Of a stretch of DNA of 64,000 nucleotides, positions 44,910 to 53,305 are shown in pieces. Position numbers and translations under genes: made by a program. The stretch spans positions 1-64,000 of the forward strand of contig NZ_AKJY01000014.1 in the NCBI RefSeq assembly GCF_000282115.1. The letters run 5' to 3'. Position 1 is the stretch's first letter, and each line of letters opens with the position of its first letter. The notes under the pieces are model-generated. The model had not been told where the DNA came from. It saw only the letters and a program-made list of their open reading frames with translations, and searched no databases. The DNA is from Chryseobacterium populi (GTDB lineage Bacteria > Bacteroidota > Bacteroidia > Flavobacteriales > Weeksellaceae).

Positions 44910-45005
44910 AGGCTGTCTCAAAAGTACTTCCTGTTCCGGAGTCTCTGCCTGACCACTTTTGTCATTTAAGATTCTCAGAACATTTTTGACTTTTTGAGAC
45001 AGCCT
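44910..45005. repeat. 96-bp imperfect inverted repeat (MITE-like or rng terminator)
   Basis: AGGCTGTCTCAAAAGT (44910-44925) mirrors ACTTTTTGAGACAGCCT (44989-45005) with one extra A/T; pairing continues loosely inside (TGTTC against GAACA). The ends look like terminal repeats of a small mobile element. It starts 13 bp after the rng stop, so it may also end rng transcription. Confidence 0.6.
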
Positions 45006-45018
45006 CCTGAATTTTGTA

Positions 45019-46578
45019 CTAATTAGAATATCCGATCAATTCTTCTTTTTTCGAATTGTAAATTTTGTATTCTAAATATTTAAAAGAATCCCTTGGGACA
45101 ATGGTTACCCATTTTTTATATTTCATAAACCATTTCATCTGGATGCTTTTGATTCCTTTGGTAAGGTAAGCTTCCACGAAGGGGTGTACATGCAGGTAAA
45201 GTTTTCCTTTTTCCTTCTGCATAATGGTTCTGATGGTTTCTCCCATTCTCTCCACAATAACGATCGGAGCTACAATTTCTCCGTCTTTATTCGGGTTTTC
45301 TTCTTTGGTGTCGATTTGTTTTTCCGGACGGTTTCTTTGTCTGGTAATCTGTATCAGTCCGAATTTGCTCGGAGGTAAAATCTTGTGGCGTGCTTTGTCA
45401 CGCTTCATTTCTTCTTTCAGATGTTCGTACAAATCTCTTCGGTGATCAGGGTTGGTCATATCGATAAAATCGATCACGATAATTCCGCCCATATCACGGA
45501 GACGCAATTGCCTTGCGATTTCTGTAGCTGCCATTTTATTCACGTTGAGTGCGTGTTCTTTATTGGCTGTATTTCCGGTGGTAATGTTGTTCCCGGAGTT
45601 TACATCGACTACGTGTAATGCTTCTGTATGCTCGATAACGAGATAAGCACCTTTTGAGCTGGGGATATTGACGTGTTTTCCAAAGCTTTGTTTAAGCTGT
45701 TTTTCCACATTATAATATTCCAGAAGAGGAATATGGGAATCGTAAAACTGAACGATATTTTTTCTTTCGGGAGCAATAACTTCCAGGTAACCCTTCATCT
45801 CGTCAACCATCTGCTCATCATCACAGATAATACTTACGAAGTCCTGGTTGAAATTGTCTCTTATAATCGCTGAAGCTTTACCTTCTTCACTTAAAACTTT
45901 AGACGGAACCTTATTTCTCTGTATATTTTTAAAAGTGCTTTCCCATTTCTGAATCAGCTGATTCATATCATTATGAAGGTCTGCTACTTTTTTTCCTTCG
46001 GCAACTGTTCTTATGATCACCCCGAATCCTTCAGGCTTTATACTCTCGATAAGAGTTCTTAATCTTTCTTTTTCCTCAAAGCTTTTGATTTTTTTGGAAA
46101 TGGAAATCTTATTATCGAAAGGGATTAAAACCAGAAAACGCCCGGTCAGAGAAACCTGTGTGGAAATTCTCGGGCCTTTTGTAGAGATAGGTTCTTTAGT
46201 GATCTGAAGCAGAACGACGTCATCTTTGGTAATGACTTTGTCTACTGTTCCGTTTTTGTCAATTTCGGGCTGTATCTCAAAATTCTTTAAACTCGAAGAG
46301 CTTTGTTTTTTAGAAATAGTATCCCTTAAAAATTTTCTATAGGTGAGGTATTGCGGTCCCAGGTCCTGATAATGCAGAAAAGCATCCTTATCATACCCTA
46401 TATTTACGAATGCAGCATTCAGATTGGGGGCCAGCTTTTTTACCCTTCCTATAAACACATCTCCAACTATAAAATCGCTTTTGTCCTCTTGCTCATGAAG
46501 TTCACATAGTCTTCCATCTTCCAGCAGTGCAATCTTTGTAAGAGCATCATCATGCGAAACTATTAGTTCTTTCTTCAT
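45019..46578 (-). CDS. rng: Ribonuclease E/G family protein (RNase G-like)
   Basis: 519 residues. N-terminal S1 domain (FIGRVKKLAPNLNAAFVNIGYDKDAFLHYQ), followed by the RNase H-like and DNase I-like catalytic parts with metal-binding aspartates in HVVDVNSGN and VIDFIDMTNPDHRR. It lacks the long C-terminal scaffold of E. coli RNase E, so it is RNase G-sized. It processes rRNA and mRNA. It lies downstream of HU and the 29-residue basic protein on the same strand. Confidence 0.96.
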   Translation of the reverse strand: MKKELIVSHDDALTKIALLEDGRLCELHEQEDKSDFIVGDVFIGRVKKLAPNLNAAFVNIGYDKDAFLHYQDLGPQYLTYRKFLRDTISKKQSSSSLKNFEIQPEIDKNGTVDKVITKDDVVLLQITKEPISTKGPRISTQVSLTGRFLVLIPFDNKISISKKIKSFEEKERLRTLIESIKPEGFGVIIRTVAEGKKVADLHNDMNQLIQKWESTFKNIQRNKVPSKVLSEEGKASAIIRDNFNQDFVSIICDDEQMVDEMKGYLEVIAPERKNIVQFYDSHIPLLEYYNVEKQLKQSFGKHVNIPSSKGAYLVIEHTEALHVVDVNSGNNITTGNTANKEHALNVNKMAATEIARQLRLRDMGGIIVIDFIDMTNPDHRRDLYEHLKEEMKRDKARHKILPPSKFGLIQITRQRNRPEKQIDTKEENPNKDGEIVAPIVIVERMGETIRTIMQKEKGKLYLHVHPFVEAYLTKGIKSIQMKWFMKYKKWVTIVPRDSFKYLEYKIYNSKKEELIGYSN

Positions 46579-46741
46579 TTTGGTATAAGATAAAAATTAT
46601 TAAGATTATAGGAAACAGGTAGGGTTTTTATCAAATCAATATATTTTAAATGTAAGAATTAATAATTAAAGTTACCCTATGTATTGGAAAATAAATAAAA
46701 CTATCCTGATTTCCTGTTGAATCTTATAGTTGTAAAACAAA

Positions 46742-46786
46742 AATATAGTCGGTGAATATTAAATAATTAAAAACACCAACTATATT
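46742..46786 (-). terminator. Terminator after the small basic protein gene
   Basis: On the minus strand AATATAGTTGGTG pairs with CACCGACTATATT (one G-T pair) and is followed by TTTGTTTT. It ends about 30 bp after the small gene's stop and separates it from rng. The 237 bp between rng and the small gene (46579-46815) otherwise shows nothing. Confidence 0.7.
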
Positions 46787-46815
46787 ATTATATTGTAGAT
46801 CTCGAAAAAAAGAGA

Positions 46816-46905
46816 TTATTTTTTCTTATGTCTGTTTGCTCTTCTTCTTTTCTTTCTTTTGTGAGTTGCAACCTTGTGTCTTTTTCTTTTCTTTCCGCTT
46901 GGCAT
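46816..46905 (-). CDS. 29-residue very basic protein, likely ribosome- or RNA-associated
   Basis: A short frame, MPSGKKRKRHKVATHKRKK and on to a KKK end, in which 20 of 29 residues are Lys, Arg or His. It has its own terminator and sits 41 bp downstream of the HU gene on the same strand. I recall the same short protein upstream of rng genes in flavobacteria, which supports coding. A ribosomal protein-like role (for example of the THX kind, or a newer small Bacteroidota protein) is plausible but not proven. Confidence 0.78.
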   Translation of the reverse strand: MPSGKKRKRHKVATHKRKKRRRANRHKKK

Positions 46906-46946
46906 AATTTTAATTTTTTAGTAACTAGTTAATATTCAGTTAATTT

Positions 46947-47237
46947 TTATTTTACTGCAACTTTGGTTTTTACTTTCTCAACAAAAGATTTTGAAGGTTT
47001 GAAAGCAGGAATGTTGTGAGCAGGGATCTCAATTGCAGTGTTTTTAGAAATGTTTCTTCCTGTCTTAGCAGCTCTTGTTTTAATAATAAAAGAACCAAAA
47101 CCTCTTAGATAAACGTTATCTCCATTATACATAGAAGTTCTGATCTCCTGCATAAAAGCTTCTACAACTTTCTGTGTTTCATTCTTTTCTGTTCCCAACT
47201 TATTTGAGATGGTGTTTACCAATTCTGCCTTTGTCAT
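46947..47237 (-). CDS. HU family DNA-binding protein
   Basis: 96 residues. HU/IHF fold with MTKAELVNTISNKLG, VYLRGFGSFIIKTRAAKTGRNI and the IPAHNIPAFKPSKSF arm. Nucleoid protein that bends DNA. It has a clear promoter upstream and heads a minus-strand unit with the 29-residue protein. Confidence 0.95.
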   Translation of the reverse strand: MTKAELVNTISNKLGTEKNETQKVVEAFMQEIRTSMYNGDNVYLRGFGSFIIKTRAAKTGRNISKNTAIEIPAHNIPAFKPSKSFVEKVKTKVAVK

Positions 47238-47267
47238 TTCCTTTTTAAATTTTAAATTTTAGGTGTG

Positions 47268-47300
47268 CAAATTTAGTTAAAAAAATTGAAAACTAGCAAA
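47268..47300 (-). promoter_or_regulatory. Promoter of the HU gene
   Basis: On the minus strand: TTTG (47297-47300), a 21-bp spacer, TAAATTTG (47268-47275). Both boxes match the Bacteroidota consensus, making this the best full promoter in the window. Confidence 0.75.
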
Positions 47301-47376
47301 TTAGTGGCAAAAAAATTTTAGTTAAAAGGTTGAGAATTTTATATTTACTCTGTATTAATATTGCGTTAAGATCTAT

Positions 47377-48048
47377 TTACATGCTGGAATTGTAATATCC
47401 GTTTTCCACACAGAACCGTATAAGATGAAGTTTGGTCTTCAATCCGAGCTTCTCTGTAAGCCTGTTGATATAGGTATCAATCGTTCTCGTACTTAAGTTG
47501 AGTTTTTCCCCGATTTCCTTATTACTAAAGCCTTCATAGCAGAATTTCATCAGCTGTATTTCCGTAGGTGAGAGTTCTTCAAGGCTTCTTTTTTGCCGGT
47601 CCATATACTCCTGTACGGCAAGAGGCTGCTGTTCCCATTCTTTGCTGTAAGCTTCATAATCAAAACTGTCTGAAGCTATTTTTCCTTTGATAATATCTTT
47701 GATGACAACACTTTTTTTCTGGCAGTAATATATGTTGGGGATTTTGGAAAGAATTTCCGCCATGTCTTCCTGATAGGTTCCGGAATAAGTGATGATGGGT
47801 GTTTCGGTATTGCTCTTCCGGATATATTTAATGGCTTCGATCCCGCTTAATACCGGCATGAAAAGCTCTATAATGAATACATCTTCCTGTCGCCTGTAGA
47901 TCCTGTTTACAAGCTCGTGACCGTTGTTACAGTCACTGAGAAGCATATGGAAGGGGTTTTCCAGCAGAGTTTTGATCATTATTTTCTTGAAATAAAAATC
48001 GCTGTCTGCTATAGAAAATCGTACAGTATTATTTAATATTTTACTCAT
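47377..48048 (-). CDS. LuxR-type response regulator with Glu at the phosphoacceptor site
   Basis: 223 residues: receiver domain (about 5-120) and LuxR HTH (SPTEIQLMKFCYEGFSNKEIGEKLNLSTRTIDTYINRLTEKLGL). The receiver has the segment VFIIELFMPVLSG, with Glu61 where NarL-like proteins have Asp (LLDLNMP). The acidic pocket is also reduced (IADSDF). Glu there can mimic phospho-Asp, so the protein may be always active. It has no histidine kinase beside it and is divergent from the T6SS genes, which it probably controls. Confidence 0.88.
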   Translation of the reverse strand: MSKILNNTVRFSIADSDFYFKKIMIKTLLENPFHMLLSDCNNGHELVNRIYRRQEDVFIIELFMPVLSGIEAIKYIRKSNTETPIITYSGTYQEDMAEILSKIPNIYYCQKKSVVIKDIIKGKIASDSFDYEAYSKEWEQQPLAVQEYMDRQKRSLEELSPTEIQLMKFCYEGFSNKEIGEKLNLSTRTIDTYINRLTEKLGLKTKLHLIRFCVENGYYNSSM

Positions 48049-48184
48049 TTTAATATCGACTTGGTGCGGGATAATTAAAAATCAGAGGCCTAATTTATGA
48101 AAAACTTATGAAAGTGAAAATTAAACTTAATTTAAATGGAATATTAACGGGTAATTCACGGAAAAGTTAGATATTGTACAGGAA

Positions 48185-48202
48185 TTTTTTTTTTTATATT
48201 TT
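48185..48202 (+). promoter_or_regulatory. T6SS promoter with 11-T tract before a TATATTTT box
   Basis: GGAA, then a run of 11 T (48185-48195), then ATATTTT, so the run's last T begins a -7-like box TATATTTT (48195-48202). The tssO ATG is at 48229. A near-identical layout precedes vgrG at 59299-59319. Confidence 0.45.
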
Positions 48203-48228
48203 CACAGACCCAAACAAAATCACAAACT

Positions 48229-48759
48229 ATGTCTTCAAATAAGGAGAAAAAATTAAACAGGTCAGACGTCAGGGTAGGCATTTGGAAGTTTGTTCTGTCC
48301 TTCATCGTTTTAGCCGTTGTTTCTTTTACGGGTGTATTTTTCTTTTTTAAGAGCTATGATACACAGACGGAAGGGATCAGCCGGGAAGCTGAAGCCTACA
48401 GAGCGTTACAGGGCCGCAGCGATTTACTTAAAGTACAGGTCGATACTATTTTCAGCAGAATGAGCAGGCTTAATCAGGCCGATAACGAAGCTTTATACAG
48501 CAGTAATATCATTGATAATGTAAATGATGCCTATAATATTATGGGAAAAGACAGTGCTGATAATTTCAAACATTATTCCACCTTAATGAAGCAGATAAGA
48601 CCGATGCTTACTTTGAAGAATAAGATTGTGGAAGTTTCCAACAGGAAAAAAATTGCGATAAGAAATGCCAACGACTGCAGAGGTAAGGTAGACAATATGG
48701 AAGATGTACTGAAAATAGATCCTACAAGAAAATTCTCAGGAGGTAGAAGAAAAAGATAA
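48229..48759 (+). CDS. tssO: T6SS transmembrane protein TssO
   Basis: 176 residues. One membrane helix near the N-terminus (KFVLSFIVLAVVSFTGVFFFF), a coiled coil-like periplasmic part, and a basic C-terminal tail (SGGRRKR). This is the layout of TssO of the Bacteroidota T6SS subtype iii, whose membrane complex uses TssN to TssR in place of TssJLM. It is followed 5 bp later by a paralogue and is divergent from the response regulator gene. Confidence 0.82.
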   Translation: MSSNKEKKLNRSDVRVGIWKFVLSFIVLAVVSFTGVFFFFKSYDTQTEGISREAEAYRALQGRSDLLKVQVDTIFSRMSRLNQADNEALYSSNIIDNVNDAYNIMGKDSADNFKHYSTLMKQIRPMLTLKNKIVEVSNRKKIAIRNANDCRGKVDNMEDVLKIDPTRKFSGGRRKR

Positions 48760-48764
48760 AAATT

Positions 48765-49286
48765 ATGCAAGGACAAATTACATTATCTAAAAAAGAAAAG
48801 CAATATCAGTTTTTATACTTGATTTTAATGCTTTTGGCGGCACTTATATTTCTTGGGATTATATTTTTAAAAAATTTTAAATCCCCTTTTTCTGATGAAG
48901 ATATCCTGTCTATTCAGAAACTTGAAGAGAAAGCTAAATTTGATCAGCAACAAAAAATTCTTCAGAAAAACCTGGATAGTACATTCGTTCATATTGAAAA
49001 GCTTACGGATGAAACTACGGAACCTTTTGTGGAGCATGCAATTCAGAATGAGATCAACGATATCAACGGAGCTTTCGGAAACGATATTACAGACATCAGA
49101 AAAGATGCCTATCCGCAGATTGCCCGGTTTTACAAAATGTATTTCGATGATAAGAGGAGTATTTCAAGTGCAACGGAAGATATCAAACGATTCGAAAAGC
49201 TGTATAATGACTGCCTGATTGGCCTTAAAGAAACGAAAAGCCGTGTATATCAGCGCGAAAATGCATTGAAAGCGCGATCCCAGTAA
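48765..49286 (+). CDS. Second TssO-like T6SS membrane protein
   Basis: 173 residues, with the same layout as its neighbour: one membrane helix (LYLILMLLAALIFLGIIFL), then a helical periplasmic part. Shared spacing of patterns (N-x-I-x-D-x-N-x-A, G-x-D, then K-x-x-I) indicates the two genes are paralogues. It could equally be called TssP. Probably part of the envelope-spanning complex. Confidence 0.75.
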   Translation: MQGQITLSKKEKQYQFLYLILMLLAALIFLGIIFLKNFKSPFSDEDILSIQKLEEKAKFDQQQKILQKNLDSTFVHIEKLTDETTEPFVEHAIQNEINDINGAFGNDITDIRKDAYPQIARFYKMYFDDKRSISSATEDIKRFEKLYNDCLIGLKETKSRVYQRENALKARSQ

Positions 49287-49333
49287 AAATTACCAGACAA
49301 AAATATTAAAGCAATCACTTCACAATTATAACT

Positions 49334-50245
49334 ATGAATTATTTTGAAAAGAACAAAAAGAACATTATTATCGGTGTTATTGCAACATTGTTAATTGCTG
49401 CTCTTGTTGCGTTATGGCTGCAGAAAAAAATCATTCATTCAGCCGATGATATTATAGGAGATGTATCTCCATCTACATTAGCTGTAGGAGATACCCTTTT
49501 ATTTGAGGATAAAACACCGTTTGCAAAAACCAGGAAATGGGATTTTGGAGACGGAAAAACTTCTGATAAAGCCAATGGTTTTCATTTTTATGGCAAACCG
49601 GGATATTATTCAATAACCCTGATTATTGATAATAAATATTCCAAATCCTTTCCGGTGCTGGTTTCTGCAAGAGCAGTTCCGAAAGCAGCGGATAGTGCTA
49701 AAGTTAAAACAACAATAGAAGCCCCGGCGCAGGCAAATCAGCTCGAAAACGTAGAATTCCGTGCCATATCGGATGCCGAACAATTTAGCTGGAAGTTTGG
49801 AGAAACAGGAGGTACAGACTCCAAAGATAAGCTGGCCATCTATTCTTATAAAGAGCCTGGTGATTATGTTGTTAAGCTATACACGAATCAGGATATTGAG
49901 CCTGTTTTACACCATATCAAAATTCTTCCTTCCTATGATGAGCTGAAAGAGGCAGAAGTAAGTGTGGAAGATGCCTATGCCAAAATTGATGATGACTTCA
50001 AAAGACATTTACAGCAGATAGCGAATGGAAATGATTTTAATACACACTATAATTATTTACTTCAAAAATATCTGTGTAACAATGAAAATACGGTAGTTAA
50101 AGTAAACGATAGTAAAGTCAATAACTTTTATCTGTATTGTGCCGGACTTCAGTTTGATAAAAACAATGTTATCCAGACTGTAAAAGTAAATTTTGACGAT
50201 GCACAGAACTGTGTTACCAAAGTCGATATCAACCAAAGCAAATAA
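49334..50245 (+). CDS. PKD-domain membrane-anchored T6SS component
   Basis: 303 residues. N-terminal membrane helix (IIIGVIATLLIAALVALWL), then two PKD-like domains, the first with KWDFGDGKTSDKANGFHFY and the second with FSWKFGETGG. The C-terminal 100 residues are helical then beta. It lies between the TssO pair and TssR with short gaps, so it is most likely a TssP/Q-type component of the envelope complex. Confidence 0.75.
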   Translation: MNYFEKNKKNIIIGVIATLLIAALVALWLQKKIIHSADDIIGDVSPSTLAVGDTLLFEDKTPFAKTRKWDFGDGKTSDKANGFHFYGKPGYYSITLIIDNKYSKSFPVLVSARAVPKAADSAKVKTTIEAPAQANQLENVEFRAISDAEQFSWKFGETGGTDSKDKLAIYSYKEPGDYVVKLYTNQDIEPVLHHIKILPSYDELKEAEVSVEDAYAKIDDDFKRHLQQIANGNDFNTHYNYLLQKYLCNNENTVVKVNDSKVNNFYLYCAGLQFDKNNVIQTVKVNFDDAQNCVTKVDINQSK

Positions 50246-50292
50246 ATTCTCTTCCGGTTTTACCGGATACACCAATCATAAAAGAAAATAGG

Positions 50293-52692
50293 ATGAAAAA
50301 TAAATTTCCTCTAGCAGCATATTACATAGGAGTTTCAGTATTATTAGTAAGTTGTCAGGTAAAATTACCGTCAAAGAAAACTCCTGAGCCTTCACAATAC
50401 GGGCAAATCGATAATTCGCCGGTAATCAACGGTTTTCCGAAAAAATCGGTTCCGTGGGTGGCTATTTCAGACCGGTCCCGGAATACGGCTTATCTTGATA
50501 AAAGTGACGAAAAATCATATAAAGAAGTTAAATTTTTAGAACCTTTGATGGTTTTGAAGCACAGGGACGGAATGGTAAAAGTAGCAGAATATATTCCTGA
50601 TGCTTTAATGAAAAAAGTTTCATCAAAATCTATTAAAACTTACGGCTGGATTCCTGAATCCGATCTTCTTCTCTGGAACAATTCTTTGAAAAACGAGAAA
50701 ACAGGTTTTCCTGTGAGAGTAGCCGTAGTACCAAGTAACAGCGATGTAATCAGAAGTGCGGAAAGGTATTATAAGAATGATTCTATTATGGTCTTCAACT
50801 CTCCGAGTTTAATTGAAGCTGCCAATGTGAAAATTCCTAACGGACAGGTGGTCTATGTTTACAAACAAGCTGAAAATAATAAAAGATTTTTAGTAGGTAA
50901 AGAACCAACGGTGAATCTGGACAGCATTAGCTCCGGTCTATATGGCTGGGTAAGTTCAAATGTGATTTCTGCCTGGGGAGAGCGTTCTGCCGTTAAAATG
51001 AAAAATACTACAGGAGTTACCGAAACTGCATTAGGATTACATGAAGGAGCTCCGGGCGGAAACGAAACAGAAAACAGAACCGCGGTACTTCTCACAGATG
51101 TTAATAAAAGAACACCACTTGAAAATATTTATCCGGTTAATTTAGCATTAAACGAAGCTCCGGCTCCGGATTCTAAAACTAAATATTTCACCAATATTCT
51201 GGATTACAGTAAAAACTATGTTTTCAATGTTCTTGGAGAACAGATCTATTTTGACCGTTACCGTGAAATTACTGATAAGGATAAAAAAATCAATATTGTT
51301 TTCACACTGGATATCAGTATGGCAAATGCACCCTATGCTCCAATTGTAAAATCTTTATTACAGGATTTGCAGCTCAGATTTGAAAAGCCTTCTTATTTCA
51401 ATACTGTAAAATATGGAGTTGTATTATATAAAAACAATTCATGCGGAGATAATGTAGCCGTATCTAACTTAAGCCAGGATTACAGTAAGATCACCAGTTT
51501 CATAGACGAGAAAGTTAAAGAGATGAATTGTCCTACGAACAGTGGTTATCAGCCGGTAAGCGAAGGTCTTATGGCAGCGGGAAATCTATTGTCCGGCGTT
51601 CCTGATGAAACAAATATCATTATAACGGTAGGTACTTCAGCCAATCAGGGTGGAAATATGTATGGAGTAATCAACTCCCTGACCCAGGCCCAGGCAAGAC
51701 TGATTATGTTCCAGACGAGTGCAAGATCATCTGATACTTATAATGATTTTGTATTGCTTTCTGAAAATGTAGTTACAAATACAGCAAAAAATATTGCCGA
51801 ACTTAAAAAACAGAAGATCATTAATCAGAATGATGTTCTGACCAAAAATAATTTTAACCTTATTGAAGGAGATGAAGGTTTCTTCTCTTTAGATTATCCG
51901 AAACAGAGTATGTCACAGGGATTTGTAATCTTCCCTAAAAAAGGTGATATTGCCACTCCGGGATATCTGAAAAAATCTGTCGACAGCTTAATATCTCAGG
52001 TAACCCTGGACAATATGACTATTGATAATTCCCTTAATGCTTATTTTCACTCTTCAGTAGGAGCTGGAAGAACAGACGTAGACTTAAAATATAAATATCT
52101 ATATCCGGGACTTACCAATCCTGTACCTGCAGGAATTGCTGCCCAATTGATCAATTACGGAAGTCCGTTTTTAGTAAAAGGATATATTCCTAAAGAGCTG
52201 AAAGATTATAAACCCGGACTTGAAAAAGGGATTCTGATCTCTGAAACTGAATATGATAACCTTAAAGCTTTTTATACAGAAGTGTATGAGAAAACACAGG
52301 CAGGAAGAACAGATTTCAAGCAGTCCAGAGCAATCAATGAATATGTAAGGCTTCTTAAAAAATATAACCCGACGACGAAATTCCTGGATAAAGGTGATCT
52401 GTACGAGCAGCCGATGTCTTATGCAGTAGGAGTAACGACAGGATTTGATAATTCTGAAGAAGAGCTGATGTCCAAATACAAGCTGAGAGGCTGGAAAAAG
52501 TCTAAAATTGTCACCAATGAAACGGTAAGAAACTATTTCCGTAATTATAAAGATCTGGCTGAAAGAATGCTTACCCACAGAAATAATCCCGCTGTAAAAA
52601 TACAGCAGAACGGGCAGACGTTCTACTGGCTGAATGAATACTTTATGCCGACAATGTTACCCGTTGAAGAGCCGGAATATACTAAACATTAA
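50293..52692 (+). CDS. tssR: T6SS lipoprotein TssR
   Basis: 799 residues. Lipobox in VSVLLVSCQVKL, so an outer-leaflet or periplasmic lipoprotein. An N-terminal domain (about 40-260) is followed by a von Willebrand A-like domain with INIVFTLDISMANA (a partial MIDAS: D-x-S-x-A) near residue 340. The C-terminal part is TssR-like. It is a large Bacteroidota T6SS envelope protein and ends with a strong terminator, closing this unit. Confidence 0.85.
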   Translation: MKNKFPLAAYYIGVSVLLVSCQVKLPSKKTPEPSQYGQIDNSPVINGFPKKSVPWVAISDRSRNTAYLDKSDEKSYKEVKFLEPLMVLKHRDGMVKVAEYIPDALMKKVSSKSIKTYGWIPESDLLLWNNSLKNEKTGFPVRVAVVPSNSDVIRSAERYYKNDSIMVFNSPSLIEAANVKIPNGQVVYVYKQAENNKRFLVGKEPTVNLDSISSGLYGWVSSNVISAWGERSAVKMKNTTGVTETALGLHEGAPGGNETENRTAVLLTDVNKRTPLENIYPVNLALNEAPAPDSKTKYFTNILDYSKNYVFNVLGEQIYFDRYREITDKDKKINIVFTLDISMANAPYAPIVKSLLQDLQLRFEKPSYFNTVKYGVVLYKNNSCGDNVAVSNLSQDYSKITSFIDEKVKEMNCPTNSGYQPVSEGLMAAGNLLSGVPDETNIIITVGTSANQGGNMYGVINSLTQAQARLIMFQTSARSSDTYNDFVLLSENVVTNTAKNIAELKKQKIINQNDVLTKNNFNLIEGDEGFFSLDYPKQSMSQGFVIFPKKGDIATPGYLKKSVDSLISQVTLDNMTIDNSLNAYFHSSVGAGRTDVDLKYKYLYPGLTNPVPAGIAAQLINYGSPFLVKGYIPKELKDYKPGLEKGILISETEYDNLKAFYTEVYEKTQAGRTDFKQSRAINEYVRLLKKYNPTTKFLDKGDLYEQPMSYAVGVTTGFDNSEEELMSKYKLRGWKKSKIVTNETVRNYFRNYKDLAERMLTHRNNPAVKIQQNGQTFYWLNEYFMPTMLPVEEPEYTKH

Positions 52693-52703
52693 CAAGTTAT
52701 AAC

Positions 52704-52734
52704 AAAAAAAGCAGAAATCATTTTCTGCTTTTTT
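52704..52734 (+). terminator. Terminator after TssR
   Basis: AAAAAAAGCAGAAA, loop TCAT, TTTCTGCTTTTTT. Placed 12 bp after the stop. Confidence 0.88.
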
Positions 52735-52752
52735 ATTTTTCTGACATAAAAT

Positions 52753-52780
52753 TTCTATCTTTGATATTACCCAAATCACA
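52753..52780 (+). promoter_or_regulatory. Promoter box and leader of the PAAR-like gene
   Basis: TATCTTTG (TAnnTTTG) lies about 25 bp before the ATG at 52786, and the leader carries AATCACATAATT. The same box sequence TATCTTTG precedes hcp at 58690-58697. Confidence 0.55.
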
Positions 52781-52785
52781 TAATT

Positions 52786-53289
52786 ATGTCAAACCAATCA
52801 TCACCCCATGCTGGTAAACATTTTGTTGTCCAGAAGGGGAAAGCCCAGTGCAATCAGGGTGATCAGTTTCCCCAGTATAAAGTGACTGCTCATAAGAAAC
52901 ATTTCTGGAATGATTCTGAAGGCAGTACAGACTATCTTGCTGTGACCGAAGATGACCTGCAATTCAATCCTCCCGGGCCGAGTTTCGGTCAGTGTAAATT
53001 AAAACCTACTTCAGGCGGATATCTGCCCTGCTCGTATGCTCCTGCAGGAAAATGGCAGAAAACTTATGAGAATGTAAAAATCATGGGTAAAAAGACGGTT
53101 ACTGAAATTTCAGAATTACAATGTACCGTAGGTGGGAAAATTACAGTAAAAGACCATGGTCAACGTGGGGAAATGAGCAAGAAAAATGTGAAAAATGCTG
53201 ACAGTAAAACAGTACAGCACATTAATCCGCTTGTGAAAATGGATGACTTCAAAGAGACTGTAGAAGAAAGTGAAATAGACGCTTATTAA
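52786..53289 (+). CDS. PAAR-like DUF4280 protein
   Basis: 167 residues, DUF4280 (PAAR-like). Hallmarks: QKGKAQCNQGDQFPQYKVTAHKKHFWND and CKLKPTSGGYLPCSYAPAGKW. It forms the tip that caps the VgrG spike in Bacteroidota T6SS. Cysteines may bind a metal. 16 bp before the large effector gene, so the effector is likely loaded on this tip. Confidence 0.9.
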   Translation: MSNQSSPHAGKHFVVQKGKAQCNQGDQFPQYKVTAHKKHFWNDSEGSTDYLAVTEDDLQFNPPGPSFGQCKLKPTSGGYLPCSYAPAGKWQKTYENVKIMGKKTVTEISELQCTVGGKITVKDHGQRGEMSKKNVKNADSKTVQHINPLVKMDDFKETVEESEIDAY

Positions 53290-53305
53290 CCTTAAAATTT
53301 CTGCA

